The notes beneath the pieces are model-generated. The model did no database searches, was not told the DNA's origin, and saw only the letters and a list, made by a program, of their open reading frames with translations. A stretch of 59,331 nucleotides of DNA, taken from contig JARHYY010000061.1 of the NCBI GenBank assembly GCA_029258405.1, positions 1 to 59,331 on the forward strand. The letters run 5' to 3'. This DNA comes from Helicobacteraceae bacterium (GTDB taxonomy: Bacteria; Campylobacterota; Campylobacteria; Campylobacterales; Helicobacteraceae). Every line of letters starts with the position of its first letter. The stretch's first letter is position 1. Positions 24,186-34,195 of this stretch are shown here, piece after piece. Both the position numbers and the translations under genes were made by a program.

Positions 24186-25531
24186 AAAAAATTCTATTTG
24201 TATTTTTTTTTATTATTATAGGTTGTGGTGCATGGATGCTAAATAGTGAGATGTTTGAAAGCGAACCACCTGTTATTGATGCTCCAGATGAAATTTATTG
24301 GAATTACAAAGACGCACTTACAGTAAAAGTGAGTGATAATATAGGCATACAGAATTATCGTGTATATATAAATTCTCAAACAGAACAACGACTTATTGAA
24401 TCAACCAACCCACCAGCACAAGCAAAGGTTGCAGAGATTACGATAAATCCGCCTGAAAATACTATGTTTATTCAAGATGAGGGCACAGAACTTCGTATTA
24501 TTGTTACAGATACAAGTAAATGGGGCTTTGGTAACAGTAGCACAAAAAATATTAAAATTATTGCTGACACCAAAAAGCCCGATATTGAAGTAATATCGCA
24601 TTCTTACAAGATTGTTCAAGGAGGGAGTGCTTTTGTAGTATTCAAAGCAGTGGATAAAAATATAAGTTCCATAAGTATTGTTTCTGGAGATACTGTTTTT
24701 AAGCCTGTTTATTTTGCTGATGGCGGTTATTATGCTGCGCTACTAGGTTGGGAAAGTAAAAATGAGCAGTTTTCTCCATATATTAAGGTTGAAGATAAAG
24801 CAGGCAATGTTGCTACCCAAAATATCGCTTTTTATATTGTGAAACGAAAATACAAAGATTCTACTATTACTATTAATGATAGTTTTATTAATGGTAAAAT
24901 ATCAAGTCTTATTGAAGAAATAAATCAAAGACCTTTAAGTACATTTGAAACACAAGAATCAAAGTTTAATTACATTAACAATGAAATTCGCAGTAAAAAT
25001 ATAGAAATTGTAAATCTTGTTGGGAAAAATTTTAACCAAATGCTAGTTCTTCCAAGCAATTTTAAAATAAAAAAATTTTATCCACTAAAAAATGGTGCAG
25101 CTGTAGGTAGCTATGGTGATCATCGTTACTTTTCATATAATGGTAATATTATTGGAGAATCTTATCATTTAGGAATTGATTTTGCTAGCATTAAACAAGC
25201 TCCTATAATTATCACCAATGGAGGTGAAATAGCATTTGCTGAATTTAATGGCATTTATGGGAATACGGTAATTTTAGACCATGGCTTAGGGCTTATGAGT
25301 TTATATGCACACATGACCTCCATAGATGTTAAAAAAGGAGATATGCTAGAGGCAGGAACAAAAATTGGCAACACAGGACTTAGTGGTTTGGTCCTAGGGG
25401 ATCATCTTCATTTTGGAGTACTTGTTCAAGGGATCGAAGTAAATCCAGCAGAATGGCTTGATCAAAAATGGATAAATGATAATATCTATAAAGTTATTAA
25501 CGATGCCAATAATGTTCTAAAAACTCAATAA
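24182..25531 (+). CDS. Envelope M23 metallopeptidase (active-site residues intact)
   Basis: This 449-residue predicted peptidoglycan endopeptidase has an N-terminal signal or anchor helix (1-20). A large periplasmic beta-rich region (about 30-225), with Ig-like features such as D-N-I-G-I-Q and EDKAGN, is followed by a C-terminal LytM domain. The zinc ligands are intact: H-x3-D in YHLGIDFAS (about 328-332) and H-x-H in GDHLHFG (about 406-408). GGAGG precedes ATG, which overlaps the rluB stop. Next to minC, a role in cell shape or division is plausible. It contrasts with the degenerate LytM protein at 53540. Confidence 0.85.
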   Translation: MKKILFVFFFIIIGCGAWMLNSEMFESEPPVIDAPDEIYWNYKDALTVKVSDNIGIQNYRVYINSQTEQRLIESTNPPAQAKVAEITINPPENTMFIQDEGTELRIIVTDTSKWGFGNSSTKNIKIIADTKKPDIEVISHSYKIVQGGSAFVVFKAVDKNISSISIVSGDTVFKPVYFADGGYYAALLGWESKNEQFSPYIKVEDKAGNVATQNIAFYIVKRKYKDSTITINDSFINGKISSLIEEINQRPLSTFETQESKFNYINNEIRSKNIEIVNLVGKNFNQMLVLPSNFKIKKFYPLKNGAAVGSYGDHRYFSYNGNIIGESYHLGIDFASIKQAPIIITNGGEIAFAEFNGIYGNTVILDHGLGLMSLYAHMTSIDVKKGDMLEAGTKIGNTGLSGLVLGDHLHFGVLVQGIEVNPAEWLDQKWINDNIYKVINDANNVLKTQ

Positions 25532-25547
25532 AAGGACATAAACAGCC

Positions 25548-26144
25548 ATGATACAAGGAAAACAAAGAAATCTTAGAGTTTTTGAATTTGAGCCTTGTGA
25601 AGAGCAAGAACTTAAGGAATATATTGAAAGAAACCATATTCTCTTGCGTGGATTTCTTATACTTCTCTCACAAGATATTAGTGATTCGTTACGCGATTTT
25701 CTTCAAGAAAATAAACTATTATTTATGGAATCTAAGCTTTTTGCTTCCCTTAAACGCAATAATCATCATAACCAACAAAAAATTCAATCAAATACCATAG
25801 ATGCAAATAAAAATGAAAATATATCTCAACAGATAGATGCAAATTTACCTAAAAGCTTATTCCTTAATCGCATTGTTCGCAGCGGGGAAGATATACAATG
25901 CGATGGAAATGTTGTTATCTATGGTAGAGTTAATAGCGGAGCAAAAATTTATGCTAAGGGCAATGTGCAAATTTATGGAGAAATTGATGGTATTATTGAA
26001 TGTGAGGGGGATTTTATGATTATCACAAAAATAGGACAGGGCAGCGTATTATTTGGAGGAGAGTTTTTGAATCCAAATCTTTTTAATGGCGATAAAATGG
26101 TTATATTTAAAGATGGAAAAAATCATATTATCAAAGAAAACTGA
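25548..26144 (+). CDS. minC: Septum site-determining protein MinC
   Basis: The 198-residue division inhibitor acts with MinD to block FtsZ rings at the poles. The C-terminal beta-helix domain is clear (about 108-190): RIVRSGEDIQ, VVIYGRVNSGAKI, GEIDGIIEC and VLFGGEF. The N-terminal domain is weakly conserved and an Asn/Gln-rich linker joins the two. AAAGGACA lies upstream. It is the last gene of the ccoS-minC run; minD and minE are not nearby. The following 226 bases before the convergent gene hold no feature I can support. Confidence 0.9.
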   Translation: MIQGKQRNLRVFEFEPCEEQELKEYIERNHILLRGFLILLSQDISDSLRDFLQENKLLFMESKLFASLKRNNHHNQQKIQSNTIDANKNENISQQIDANLPKSLFLNRIVRSGEDIQCDGNVVIYGRVNSGAKIYAKGNVQIYGEIDGIIECEGDFMIITKIGQGSVLFGGEFLNPNLFNGDKMVIFKDGKNHIIKEN

Positions 26145-26370
26145 ATATATAAACTTTTAAAATATTTATTTTACTCATTTTTTAACATAAGAAATCAGAA
26201 TTTATCTTAAATCCGCAATTACATTGAAAATAACTTTAAATTAATGTATATTATGTATGCAATATTTTCTTGAGTCTAAGGCTTTTAACTTGAATGTATG
26301 ACATACTAAAAATAATACCACAAAAACAAAGAGTGGCTTAAGTGCGTCTTTTTGATTTTAATTCAAAAAA

Positions 26371-27129
26371 TTATTTTTGCTTATTTGCTTCATACAGCAA
26401 AATATATTTCCAAAATACTCCTTGAGCATTATAAGAAGAAACAATAAAGCCTTCATAGCCACAGAAAATGCCTTTTTGCAAAAAATAGTTCTTCACAAAA
26501 CACCATAGGGCATGAAACAAAGCTTTAAAGGGGGAGGACTTTTTTTTATGTTTATATTGTTCAGCATAGAGCTCTCCATAAAGCTTTATTTTATGGAGAA
26601 ATTGTGCGGCATTATCAAAAGGATGATGTTCAATCCAACCATGAAGTGCGACAATATTTAACTTATCTTGTGTTAAAGAAATAACTTTTTCATGAACTGG
26701 ACTACAATCAAAATTAGCATATTTTTTATTATATATGCCAACTGTCCTGTCTTTATTCCAGCCACAGCATGTAATAAGTTTATCTTTATAATAATTTTGA
26801 ACATCATAAGAATATACATTTTTTTCATTCAAAATAATATTCTTAAGTTCATTTATAAGTTCTTTTGAGGCAATCTCATCACTATCAAGAGAAAATATCC
26901 AATCATTTTTTGCTAACGAAGCACCGAGTTGTTTCATGGGACCAAAACCTATGAAATCATGCTTATGCACACAAACATTATCAAATCTAAGGGCTATTTC
27001 AATGGTATTATCTGTAGAGCCATTATCTAAAATTACTATTTCATTTAATTCTTGAAGTGATTTGAGGACTCTGTATAAATATTGCTCTGAATTTTTAGTA
27101 AGTATTACTGCTGAAATGTTCTCATTCAT
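26371..27129 (-). CDS. Glycosyltransferase family 2, LPS-core type (WaaE/KdtX-like)
   Basis: The 252-residue GT-A enzyme carries ISAVILTKNSE at the N-terminus, VILDNGSTDNT for nucleotide binding and the metal-binding SLDSDE. A late H-G-W-I-E-H-H-P-F region and aromatic C-terminus match core glucosyl/heptosyl transferases of the KdtX/WaaE kind. The start at 27129 (MNENISAV) overlaps the acyltransferase stop by eight bases; the longer frame would run deep into that gene. It is last in the gppA-waaC-lpxL block, so it most likely adds an inner-core sugar. Confidence 0.8.
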   Translation of the reverse strand: MNENISAVILTKNSEQYLYRVLKSLQELNEIVILDNGSTDNTIEIALRFDNVCVHKHDFIGFGPMKQLGASLAKNDWIFSLDSDEIASKELINELKNIILNEKNVYSYDVQNYYKDKLITCCGWNKDRTVGIYNKKYANFDCSPVHEKVISLTQDKLNIVALHGWIEHHPFDNAAQFLHKIKLYGELYAEQYKHKKKSSPFKALFHALWCFVKNYFLQKGIFCGYEGFIVSSYNAQGVFWKYILLYEANKQK

Positions 27130-28054
27130 AAATTTCCTTATACTGATTTTTAAATCGCCTATGAAACCATAACCATTCATCAGGTTTTTTTTCGATAGCT
27201 TTTTGCGTAATATCTGCTTGTTGCTGTGTTGCTTGTAAAATATCTGCTTGCATATTGTTTGTTTTAGGCACAAAAATAGGTTCGTAAAAATGGGCTGTGA
27301 AGTGAGAATAGTCATCATTACTTTCCATAAAAACAGGTACAATAGCAGTTTCAAATTTTCTTGCAAGAATGGCAGCTGTTGGCGTATGTCTTACTTTTTT
27401 TTCAAAAAAATTTACAATCTCTCCTTCATTGTCTGAAGTATTTTGATCAACAACTATAGCAATATGATGACCTTGTGCCATTTCTTTAAGTATCCTTCTT
27501 AAGCCCCCTTGTTTGTTAATGACAGTGCTTCCACAATGCTCTCTAGCTTTAAAAAGTATTTGGCTTAAAATTTTACTCTTAAAAGCTCTTCCTATGTTTA
27601 TGGTATGCCCATAAATTAAACCTGCACATAAAGATGCTAGCTCCCAATGCCCATAATGTGCAGTAATTAATATAATAGGCTTATTTTTTGGTATTTTTTT
27701 TTCAATTTCTTTATCATTAACAAGTGTAACTTTTTGTAAAATTTTTTTTCGAGATAAAGCTGACAAGCGAATGAAATCTAAAATAATAAAAGCAAAATTA
27801 TTATAACATTTTTTAATAATTCTTTGTTTTTCCTCTTCGCTTAAGCGGTTTTCATATATGAAATCAAGATTTGCTCGAGCGTTTTTTTTTCTTCTTGTAT
27901 CAAAACAAGCAAATATAAAAGCACATGTTTTCACAATGGCTAAAAATGCTTTATGGGGCAGTACAGACAGAATAAAAGCAAGAGCACAGAAAACAAACCA
28001 GCATATCGCTAAAATAATTTTTTGTGCAATATTATTTAGCTGTTTGTTTTGCAT
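27122..28054 (-). CDS. lpxL: Lipid A biosynthesis acyltransferase
   Basis: The 310-residue membrane-bound acyltransferase of the LpxL/HtrB family adds a secondary acyl chain to lipid A. An N-terminal membrane helix (about 11-33) is followed by the H-x4-E catalytic motif TAHYGHWE (His133, Glu138). Later motifs are VVDQN and F-E-K-K-V-R-H-T-P-T-A. It overlaps waaC by 19 bases and the GT2 gene by eight, in the order known from H. pylori. Confidence 0.9.
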   Translation of the reverse strand: MQNKQLNNIAQKIILAICWFVFCALAFILSVLPHKAFLAIVKTCAFIFACFDTRRKKNARANLDFIYENRLSEEEKQRIIKKCYNNFAFIILDFIRLSALSRKKILQKVTLVNDKEIEKKIPKNKPIILITAHYGHWELASLCAGLIYGHTINIGRAFKSKILSQILFKAREHCGSTVINKQGGLRRILKEMAQGHHIAIVVDQNTSDNEGEIVNFFEKKVRHTPTAAILARKFETAIVPVFMESNDDYSHFTAHFYEPIFVPKTNNMQADILQATQQQADITQKAIEKKPDEWLWFHRRFKNQYKEIYE

Positions 28055-29052
28055 ATTAGCTCCTCTGCTAAAATTGCAATATCTTGAGGTGCTATAGTCC
28101 TTATAGAATAGTCATTTTTATTATAATCAATACTATTATGGGCTCTTAATGCCTTATGCGTATCATCAATCATGGCAAATCGTTCTATAGGGGTGTTTCC
28201 AAAAAGTGTTATTGAGGGAACATTGAGAGAATAGGCTAAATGCACTATCCCCGTATCTCCACCTATAACTAAATTAACAGACAAAAGCAATGCCTTTACT
28301 TCATCAAGAGAAAGCAATGGTAAGCATATTGCCCCTGTTTGAGAGGCTATCTCTCGGGCAACATGCTCTGCTTGATGCCACAATAAATATATGGTTGTAT
28401 TTTTAAGTAATTTTGCAAGAGCAATAAATTGCTCTTGGGGATATACTTTATTGAGCTTTGATGCTTCTAGGACAAACACAATTCTTATATCATTATTTAT
28501 GCCTAAGAGTTGTTGTATCCTTTTCTTGGCTTTTGTGCTGGCATCAAGCACTTTAATATTGTGTTGGGTTTTATTATATAAATATTCTTCAAGGAGTTGT
28601 GAGCTATAAGGAATATTATATGCCGTGCAAAGAAGTTGAGCATTTCTCTTAAAGATATGTTCTTTGTAATCTACAATACAATATTTATTATAAAATAGAG
28701 CTGCCAAACCTTCCTTTGCTGAATGATAAGAAAAACCAATTTTTTGTTTTGATGGGAGGAAGTGGGTTACTATGGCACTTTTAATAAGCCCTTGTGCATC
28801 AATAACATGATGGTATGCTGGGAGATTTCGCAATTCTTTAAGCATACAATAGAGCTTGAAATATTTTTTTTGTTGAACAAGTTTTTTAATGGGTAAGGGA
28901 TGGAGACAGGTTATATAGGGTGAATATTTGAGTATATCACTAAAATTTTCATCAACAAACCAAGTTCTTGGACGATTTTCAAACATAGGTAACAATGTTA
29001 CCCAATGAATAATATCACCCAATGAAGAAAGTTTGACAATAGCTTCTTGCAA
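28036..29052 (-). CDS. waaC: Lipopolysaccharide heptosyltransferase I
   Basis: This enzyme adds the first heptose to Kdo2-lipid A. It is a GT-B protein of 338 residues, with K-L-S-S-L-G-D-I-I-H at the N-terminus, HVIDAQGLIKSA, and the C-terminal donor loop GGDTGIVHLAYSLNVPSITLFG. I place the start at TTG 29052, one base past the gppA stop with GAGGA in front, because the family always begins directly before this K-L-S-x-L-G-D segment. The 30 extra residues of the longer frame lie inside gppA. Confidence 0.88.
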   Translation of the reverse strand: MQEAIVKLSSLGDIIHWVTLLPMFENRPRTWFVDENFSDILKYSPYITCLHPLPIKKLVQQKKYFKLYCMLKELRNLPAYHHVIDAQGLIKSAIVTHFLPSKQKIGFSYHSAKEGLAALFYNKYCIVDYKEHIFKRNAQLLCTAYNIPYSSQLLEEYLYNKTQHNIKVLDASTKAKKRIQQLLGINNDIRIVFVLEASKLNKVYPQEQFIALAKLLKNTTIYLLWHQAEHVAREIASQTGAICLPLLSLDEVKALLLSVNLVIGGDTGIVHLAYSLNVPSITLFGNTPIERFAMIDDTHKALRAHNSIDYNKNDYSIRTIAPQDIAILAEELICKTNS

Positions 29053-29053
29053 C

Positions 29054-30529
29054 TTATTCCTCAAGCCAATCAGTTTGAATAACCAAATTATTTGGTAAAG
29101 GAATTTTCTTGAGAGATTCTTTAAATAAGTATGGATCATCATAAGTAGCGATGGAAAGCTTATTGTTATGATATTTGAAATCTACATTCTGTAAATGAAT
29201 AGCAGCTGATTCAGCTATGGCTAAAATAAGGCTTAGCCATACAATATGTTTATATGGAGGGGTGAGTGAAGCAAATTTCTGATATTTATCAATATTTGGA
29301 ACTTTTTTGCTTGCGTATGTTTCTACTAAAATTGAAATTAAGATTCTATCTCTATGTGTATAGCCATAGTTAAGACCATTAACTAAAAAATAGCTACTGT
29401 GCTTATTGCTTTGATAAAAATTTAGTGAAGAACCCATATCGAGTAATTTCGCTGCAGTCTTCAGATGAAATTTATAAGTTTCATCAATCTCATGCAATAA
29501 ATAAAGCGTATCAAATAATTTTAATGAGTAAGATGCAATATTTTTTGAGCGAGTATCTTCTGTGCAAAATCTATCAATTAAACTTCTTGTACTTGGATTA
29601 AAACCAATAGGAAATGTGAAATGGGAATTTCTCAATAAATCGCTTAAAAATACACCTTCTCTCACGCCTACCCCGCTAGTAACAACATTTGTTGCACCAA
29701 AATGGAGGAGCAATAAGCTAAATATTAATGTTCCCCCTCGTATGTTATCAAAACGCTCTTCATCAATACCTAATCTCTCCAATTCATCGGTGTTTCTTGC
29801 AGAATAAATCTGTTCAAAAAAAGATTGCTGCTCTGCAACACTGTATTCAAAAGCATGTAAGGTGCTTAAAGGATATTCTGCTCTTTCCATTATTGCTTTA
29901 GACAGTGCTCTTATAGTTCCACCTATACCAAAAATACAATGACTTTTAAGTGTTTCAGGAAGTTTTTTGATCTCATTTTGCACAAATTCAATAACTTGTT
30001 GTAGAGAAGTATTTTTATCAAAAAAAAGCTCTTTTAATCGGATAGTACCGATATTAAGAGAGCTTAAATGAACAATCTTCCCCTCTTTAATAAGTGCACA
30101 TTCACAAGAGCCACCACCAATATCAATGGTGATGCCTTCTTGATAAGGCAAGAGGTTAAAAGCAGCCACTGCACCATAAAATGCTTCTTTTTCACCACTA
30201 ATAACGCGAATATTTAATCCTAAACACGAACGAACAAGTGCTAAAAAATCCCCTCTATTTGGAGCATCTCTTACAGCACTTGTAGCAACACAAAAAATCT
30301 TTCTTGCCCCTAAATCATGGGCAATTTTTAAAAAGCCTCTCAATGCACATATTGCTCTCTCAATAGCTTCTTTTTGGAGATAGCCTTGTGCTTCATAGCT
30401 ATTTTCTGAAATCCGCACTCGACTCTTATGCTCCTCAATTAAATAGAAGCCATAACGACTAGTGCGTTTAAAAATTGCTATTCTTGCCGAATTTGAACCA
30501 ATATCAATAACTGCGGTAATTTTTGCCAT
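29054..30529 (-). CDS. gppA: Ppx/GppA phosphatase
   Basis: The 491-residue ASKHA-fold exopolyphosphatase or guanosine pentaphosphatase acts on polyphosphate or pppGpp. VIDIGSNSARIAIF begins the fold, GEKEAFYGAVAAF and IDIGGGSCECAL bind phosphate, and an HD-like helical C-terminal half follows. Its start shares one base with the ferredoxin stop (TAATG). The gene order fdx-gppA-waaC-lpxL is the one I recall in H. pylori. Confidence 0.9.
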   Translation of the reverse strand: MAKITAVIDIGSNSARIAIFKRTSRYGFYLIEEHKSRVRISENSYEAQGYLQKEAIERAICALRGFLKIAHDLGARKIFCVATSAVRDAPNRGDFLALVRSCLGLNIRVISGEKEAFYGAVAAFNLLPYQEGITIDIGGGSCECALIKEGKIVHLSSLNIGTIRLKELFFDKNTSLQQVIEFVQNEIKKLPETLKSHCIFGIGGTIRALSKAIMERAEYPLSTLHAFEYSVAEQQSFFEQIYSARNTDELERLGIDEERFDNIRGGTLIFSLLLLHFGATNVVTSGVGVREGVFLSDLLRNSHFTFPIGFNPSTRSLIDRFCTEDTRSKNIASYSLKLFDTLYLLHEIDETYKFHLKTAAKLLDMGSSLNFYQSNKHSSYFLVNGLNYGYTHRDRILISILVETYASKKVPNIDKYQKFASLTPPYKHIVWLSLILAIAESAAIHLQNVDFKYHNNKLSIATYDDPYLFKESLKKIPLPNNLVIQTDWLEE

Positions 30530-30780
30530 TATTCTTCTTTTTGTAATTGTTCATATTTATATTTAAGTTCCTCAATGCTTTCTATGTTATTTGGGTCTGG
30601 AATCAACGCATCTACTGGGCATACTGGTATGCAAGAGGGCTCATCATCATAGCCTACACATTCTGTACACCTATCTGGGTCTATAATATAATGTGGATCA
30701 TCAACTTCTATAGCGTCATTTGGGCATTCCTCACGACACTCATCACAAGCGATACATTCTTCAGTAATCATTAAAGCCAT
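30529..30780 (-). CDS. fdx: 2[4Fe-4S] ferredoxin, Alvin type
   Basis: The 83-residue electron carrier has two clusters. The first motif is CIACDECREECP. The second, CTECVGYDDEPSCIPVCP, has the eight-residue insertion between Cys residues that marks the Allochromatium (YfhL) type. A C-terminal acidic helix follows. It is the first gene of the fdx-gppA-waaC-lpxL-GT2 operon. Confidence 0.93.
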   Translation of the reverse strand: MALMITEECIACDECREECPNDAIEVDDPHYIIDPDRCTECVGYDDEPSCIPVCPVDALIPDPNNIESIEELKYKYEQLQKEE

Positions 30781-30861
30781 TTATCTACTCCCTTATTTAT
30801 AATATATGTATTTTCTAACCTAAAAAAGCTTAAAAACATATTTAATAAGTAAAAGAACACT

Positions 30862-31653
30862 TTAAACTTTCTTTTTATTGAGTGTCTCAAGTGTTTTTTT
30901 TACATCCTCATGACGCATAAAAAATTCCCCTATTAAAAAGGCATCAATTCCTAATGCACTTAACTCTTGAAGCTGTTCTTGTGTATGCAAGCCACTTTCT
31001 GCAACAACAGTTTTGCCACGCGGTATAAGGGGCACAAGCGTTTTACATAAATTCATATCCATGCTGAAATCTTCTAAATTACGATGATTAATACCAATAA
31101 TATTAGCCCCTGCTGATATCGCTTTAAGCAACTCGCTTTTAGAATGAATTTCTACTAATGGCTCAATCCCAAATCGCCTTGCTAATGCAATAAACTCGTT
31201 TAAATTTTTTTGAGATAAAACAGCAGCAATAAGTAATAAACTATCAGCACCATAAACAGCAGATTCAATAATTTGATAAGAATCTATTATAAAATCTTTA
31301 CGCAAAATAGGGATTCGTACAAATCGTTTAAGCAAACTTAAGTATTCTAACTTGCCTAAAAAAAAATGCTCTTCAGTTAAAACAGAAAGAGCTATTGCAC
31401 CGCCTTTTTCATACTCTTGAGCAATAAAAAGCGGGTCAAAATCTTTTCTTATTACCCCTTTACTTGGGCTTGCTTTTTTAATTTCAGCAATAATATTATA
31501 TGTACAATCTTTAATATTATCAAGGGCATTTTTAAAATCTCTTGGTACATAGGGATTATACGCTAACGAACGACCAAGCCATTCAGGTGGAAATTGCTTT
31601 TTTGCTTGTGCTACATCTTCTTTTTTTTGTTGGATAATTTCTTGTAATATCAT
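30862..31653 (-). CDS. trpC: Indole-3-glycerol phosphate synthase
   Basis: The 263-residue TIM barrel of tryptophan synthesis shows the family motifs IIAEIKKASPSKG, ALSVLTEEHFFLG, ILRKDFIID, LLLIAA, IGINHRNLEDF and AESGLH. It starts within the stop of the TPR lipoprotein gene (ATGA) and ends the five-gene block running from the methyltransferase at 34086. No other trp gene is near, so the pathway genes are split. Confidence 0.93.
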   Translation of the reverse strand: MILQEIIQQKKEDVAQAKKQFPPEWLGRSLAYNPYVPRDFKNALDNIKDCTYNIIAEIKKASPSKGVIRKDFDPLFIAQEYEKGGAIALSVLTEEHFFLGKLEYLSLLKRFVRIPILRKDFIIDSYQIIESAVYGADSLLLIAAVLSQKNLNEFIALARRFGIEPLVEIHSKSELLKAISAGANIIGINHRNLEDFSMDMNLCKTLVPLIPRGKTVVAESGLHTQEQLQELSALGIDAFLIGEFFMRHEDVKKTLETLNKKKV

Positions 31654-33032
31654 GGTTTTTTCTCTTTAGCAAGACATTCTTGAATACTGTTATAATGGTC
31701 TTGAATTTCTTCTTCTTTGTTTCTCTCTTCTGCTGGAATTTGTTCGAAAATTTCCATTGCCTTTGTGCATTCATTGAGATGGTAATACCCCCAACCTAAA
31801 GAATCAAGATAAGCAGGAACATTTGGTTTTTGATGGAGTGCTTTTTTAACAAATTCAATACCTTCTTGAATATTAACTTGATGATCAATTAAGATATAAC
31901 CCAAGAAATTATAAACTAAATCATCGGCTTTACCATTTTCAATAATATGTTTCAATTTTTCTATAATAGGGTTTAATAGTTTTTTGTTGGATAATGGTTG
32001 CTTTAAGCTTTCATATTCTACCATGATTTCAATAATCATATATTTATTGTCATGCGTTTCCCTGTAAAGTTCTTGAGCTAATAGCAAAGCTTTTTGATAT
32101 TGGTTTTGCTCGACATAGAGCTCAAGCAATAAGGGTTTATTATAATCTAAATGTTCTTCTAAAAGCATGGTTGCCTTTGAAAAATTTTTATTATGCAAAA
32201 CAATGCTCAATAAACTTTCTAGGTTTTCCTTCTCTGGATTCTGTTCATATATTTTTGTATAAATTTCTTCTAAGCGTTTAAAGTTTTTATTTTTTCTATA
32301 TACTTCAGCAAGTATAAAGCATAATCGTTCCTCACAGCCTTTAAAACGAGTATGTGTTTCAAGCAAAGCAATGGCTTGTTGTGTATTAAGCACAGATATA
32401 AGTCTTTCAAGAACAAGGGCTGATTGATTATAGCCATAAGCTTTCATTAAAGCTTTTTCAGCTTTTTTTGTTTCATTGCTCACAAGAAAAACTGAACCAA
32501 GTAATTCATAATTTTCCTCATTTTCTTCAATTTTCACGAGCTTTTGGGCTTCAATCTGTGCTTTTTTATTGTCTTTGATGGCAATTAAAATGGCTACAAG
32601 AGTACGCCTAACATCTTGAGATTTTGGGTCTATTTTAAGATAGATATCAATATCAGATAATAAGGCTTTGATATCTTCTCTTGAAAGCGTATTAAAGCGA
32701 CTAGCCTCAAGGCGAATGCCTAATGATTGTTTGAGATATTGATATTGCTTTGTTGTTTCCCAAAGCTCATAAAAAAGCTTTGCTGATGTTGATAAATCAT
32801 TTTCATCTAACGCATTTAGGGCAGTGATAATAGTGCTATCTTCATAATCTATAGTACTGTTATAATCTTTTGGGGCTTCTATAAGAATTTCTTCATTTTG
32901 ATAAAGCACAAATGATTTTTTTTGCGGTATATGATCATTTGTAGTTACCTTTTCAGATTGTGTATGCAAATCACTAGAAGAACATCCAGCAAAAATAAGA
33001 TAAAAAATCACAATGATTCTACATAAGGACAC
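31650..33032 (-). CDS. TPR-repeat lipoprotein
   Basis: The 460-residue predicted lipoprotein has a short hydrophobic signal and the lipobox IFAGC (Cys at about 17). The rest is helical with TPR-like units, clearest at the C-terminus (NFLGYILIDHQ...YLDSLGWGYYHLNECTKAMEIFEQ). It may be an outer-membrane scaffold of unknown partner. I take GTG 33032 as the start, with AGGAGG 10 bases upstream, overlapping the upstream gene by 25 bases. Confidence 0.75.
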   Translation of the reverse strand: MSLCRIIVIFYLIFAGCSSSDLHTQSEKVTTNDHIPQKKSFVLYQNEEILIEAPKDYNSTIDYEDSTIITALNALDENDLSTSAKLFYELWETTKQYQYLKQSLGIRLEASRFNTLSREDIKALLSDIDIYLKIDPKSQDVRRTLVAILIAIKDNKKAQIEAQKLVKIEENEENYELLGSVFLVSNETKKAEKALMKAYGYNQSALVLERLISVLNTQQAIALLETHTRFKGCEERLCFILAEVYRKNKNFKRLEEIYTKIYEQNPEKENLESLLSIVLHNKNFSKATMLLEEHLDYNKPLLLELYVEQNQYQKALLLAQELYRETHDNKYMIIEIMVEYESLKQPLSNKKLLNPIIEKLKHIIENGKADDLVYNFLGYILIDHQVNIQEGIEFVKKALHQKPNVPAYLDSLGWGYYHLNECTKAMEIFEQIPAEERNKEEEIQDHYNSIQECLAKEKKP

Positions 33033-33385
33033 TCTTTCTTAACCTCCTGAAATTTTGCGTTTTTAAATTTATCCCAAAAAGGAAAACTTCTGCATTGTTG
33101 CGGTCTTACATGGTATATAGAGCAACATTCTTTTTGTTCATCAAAAAAACAGCACGCATGTTCTCGCCCATTAGGTCCATGAATAATTTTTTCTGTGAGA
33201 GAGAGTTTATACCCCACTTTTTTAACAAACTGTTGCGTAATATCACGAATATTAACATGCAAAAATGATGCAATTTGTTCTATCTCACTATATTCTACAA
33301 AAATATAGCCTGATTCCCCACGACAACAAAACCCATTGCACTGTTTACATACATCAGAATCAAAAGAAAAACAAAATTCAGCCAT
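33008..33385 (-). CDS. YkgJ-family cysteine-cluster protein
   Basis: The 125-residue cytoplasmic protein has the conserved Cys pattern of the YkgJ/UPF0153 family: C-x2-C-x3-C-C near the N-terminus (CKQCNGFCC), then ACCFF, CCSIY, and RPQQCRSFPFW, ending in ECPY. These Cys probably bind zinc or an Fe-S cluster; the function is unknown. It shares one base with the methyltransferase stop (TAATG). Confidence 0.8.
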   Translation of the reverse strand: MAEFCFSFDSDVCKQCNGFCCRGESGYIFVEYSEIEQIASFLHVNIRDITQQFVKKVGYKLSLTEKIIHGPNGREHACCFFDEQKECCSIYHVRPQQCRSFPFWDKFKNAKFQEVKKECPYVESL

Positions 33386-34086
33386 TAGAGTTCAGCTTTA
33401 ATACTGTGAATATCGATAGAACGATAAATCCCTTGCACCTCTTGGGAGAATTGGTTATACTCATGCACATAAAGCGGAGGTATAAATTTTGTAGGTGTTT
33501 TAGAGCTTAATCGTGCTTTACATAGAAATAATGTTGCATCTTTTGAATCACATGGATAAACATAACGAACAACTTCTGCCTTAAAATGAGATTCTAGCAA
33601 TATTTTAAATATTTTATCACTTTCCCTACAGTCGTAACAAAAAATAAAAATCCCTTTTGGTTTCAAGAACTGTTTTAATCTATTGAGTAATTTATCAAAA
33701 GGGAGATTCTCTTCATATCGTGCATTATAAATAATGGGATTGGGGCTTTTGAGGTGATTGGCATGATAAAATGGCGGATTAGAAATAGCTACATCAAAAG
33801 CATGTGGTTTTTTTGGCGAGAGCTGCAAAAAATCTGCCCATATTACTTCTGCTTTAAATCCAGCTGCCTTTGCATTTCGTTGTGAATAAAAAGCCATATC
33901 CAAACTCTTTTCAATCATCATTAATGAAACTTTTTTTGCTCTTGCACAAAGTAATCCTATTACCCCACTTCCTGAACCAATATCTAAGAGATAATCCCCA
34001 TTGTTAATAAAAGAAAGAGCAAACTTATACAAAAAAAGAGAATCGCTATTATAGGCATATCCTTTAGCTGGTTGTGCAATTTGCAT
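33385..34086 (-). CDS. N6-adenine methyltransferase, TrmN6-like
   Basis: The 233-residue SAM-dependent methyltransferase has SAM motif I as LLDIGSGSGVIGLLCA and the catalytic NPPF in SNPPFYHAN, typical of adenine-N6 enzymes. The size and start (the YAYNSDSLFLYKF region) match TrmN6/YfiC, which methylates A37 of tRNA-Val, but an rRNA target cannot be excluded. It is the first gene of the block down to trpC. Confidence 0.75.
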   Translation of the reverse strand: MQIAQPAKGYAYNSDSLFLYKFALSFINNGDYLLDIGSGSGVIGLLCARAKKVSLMMIEKSLDMAFYSQRNAKAAGFKAEVIWADFLQLSPKKPHAFDVAISNPPFYHANHLKSPNPIIYNARYEENLPFDKLLNRLKQFLKPKGIFIFCYDCRESDKIFKILLESHFKAEVVRYVYPCDSKDATLFLCKARLSSKTPTKFIPPLYVHEYNQFSQEVQGIYRSIDIHSIKAEL

Positions 34087-34195
34087 AAGTCGCTCCTCTT
34101 TTACTAAAAACCTATTTTGAAAATATCAACAAAAACTTTTTATGCTATCACATATTTGTATATTTTAACAAAAATAGTCTAACATAATACTAATT

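Noticed and set aside
26145..26370. Possible fourth copy of the leader motif (CTTGAGTCTAAGGCTTTTAA)
   Set aside because: Only one short block is similar, and it lies between two convergent 3' ends rather than in a leader.
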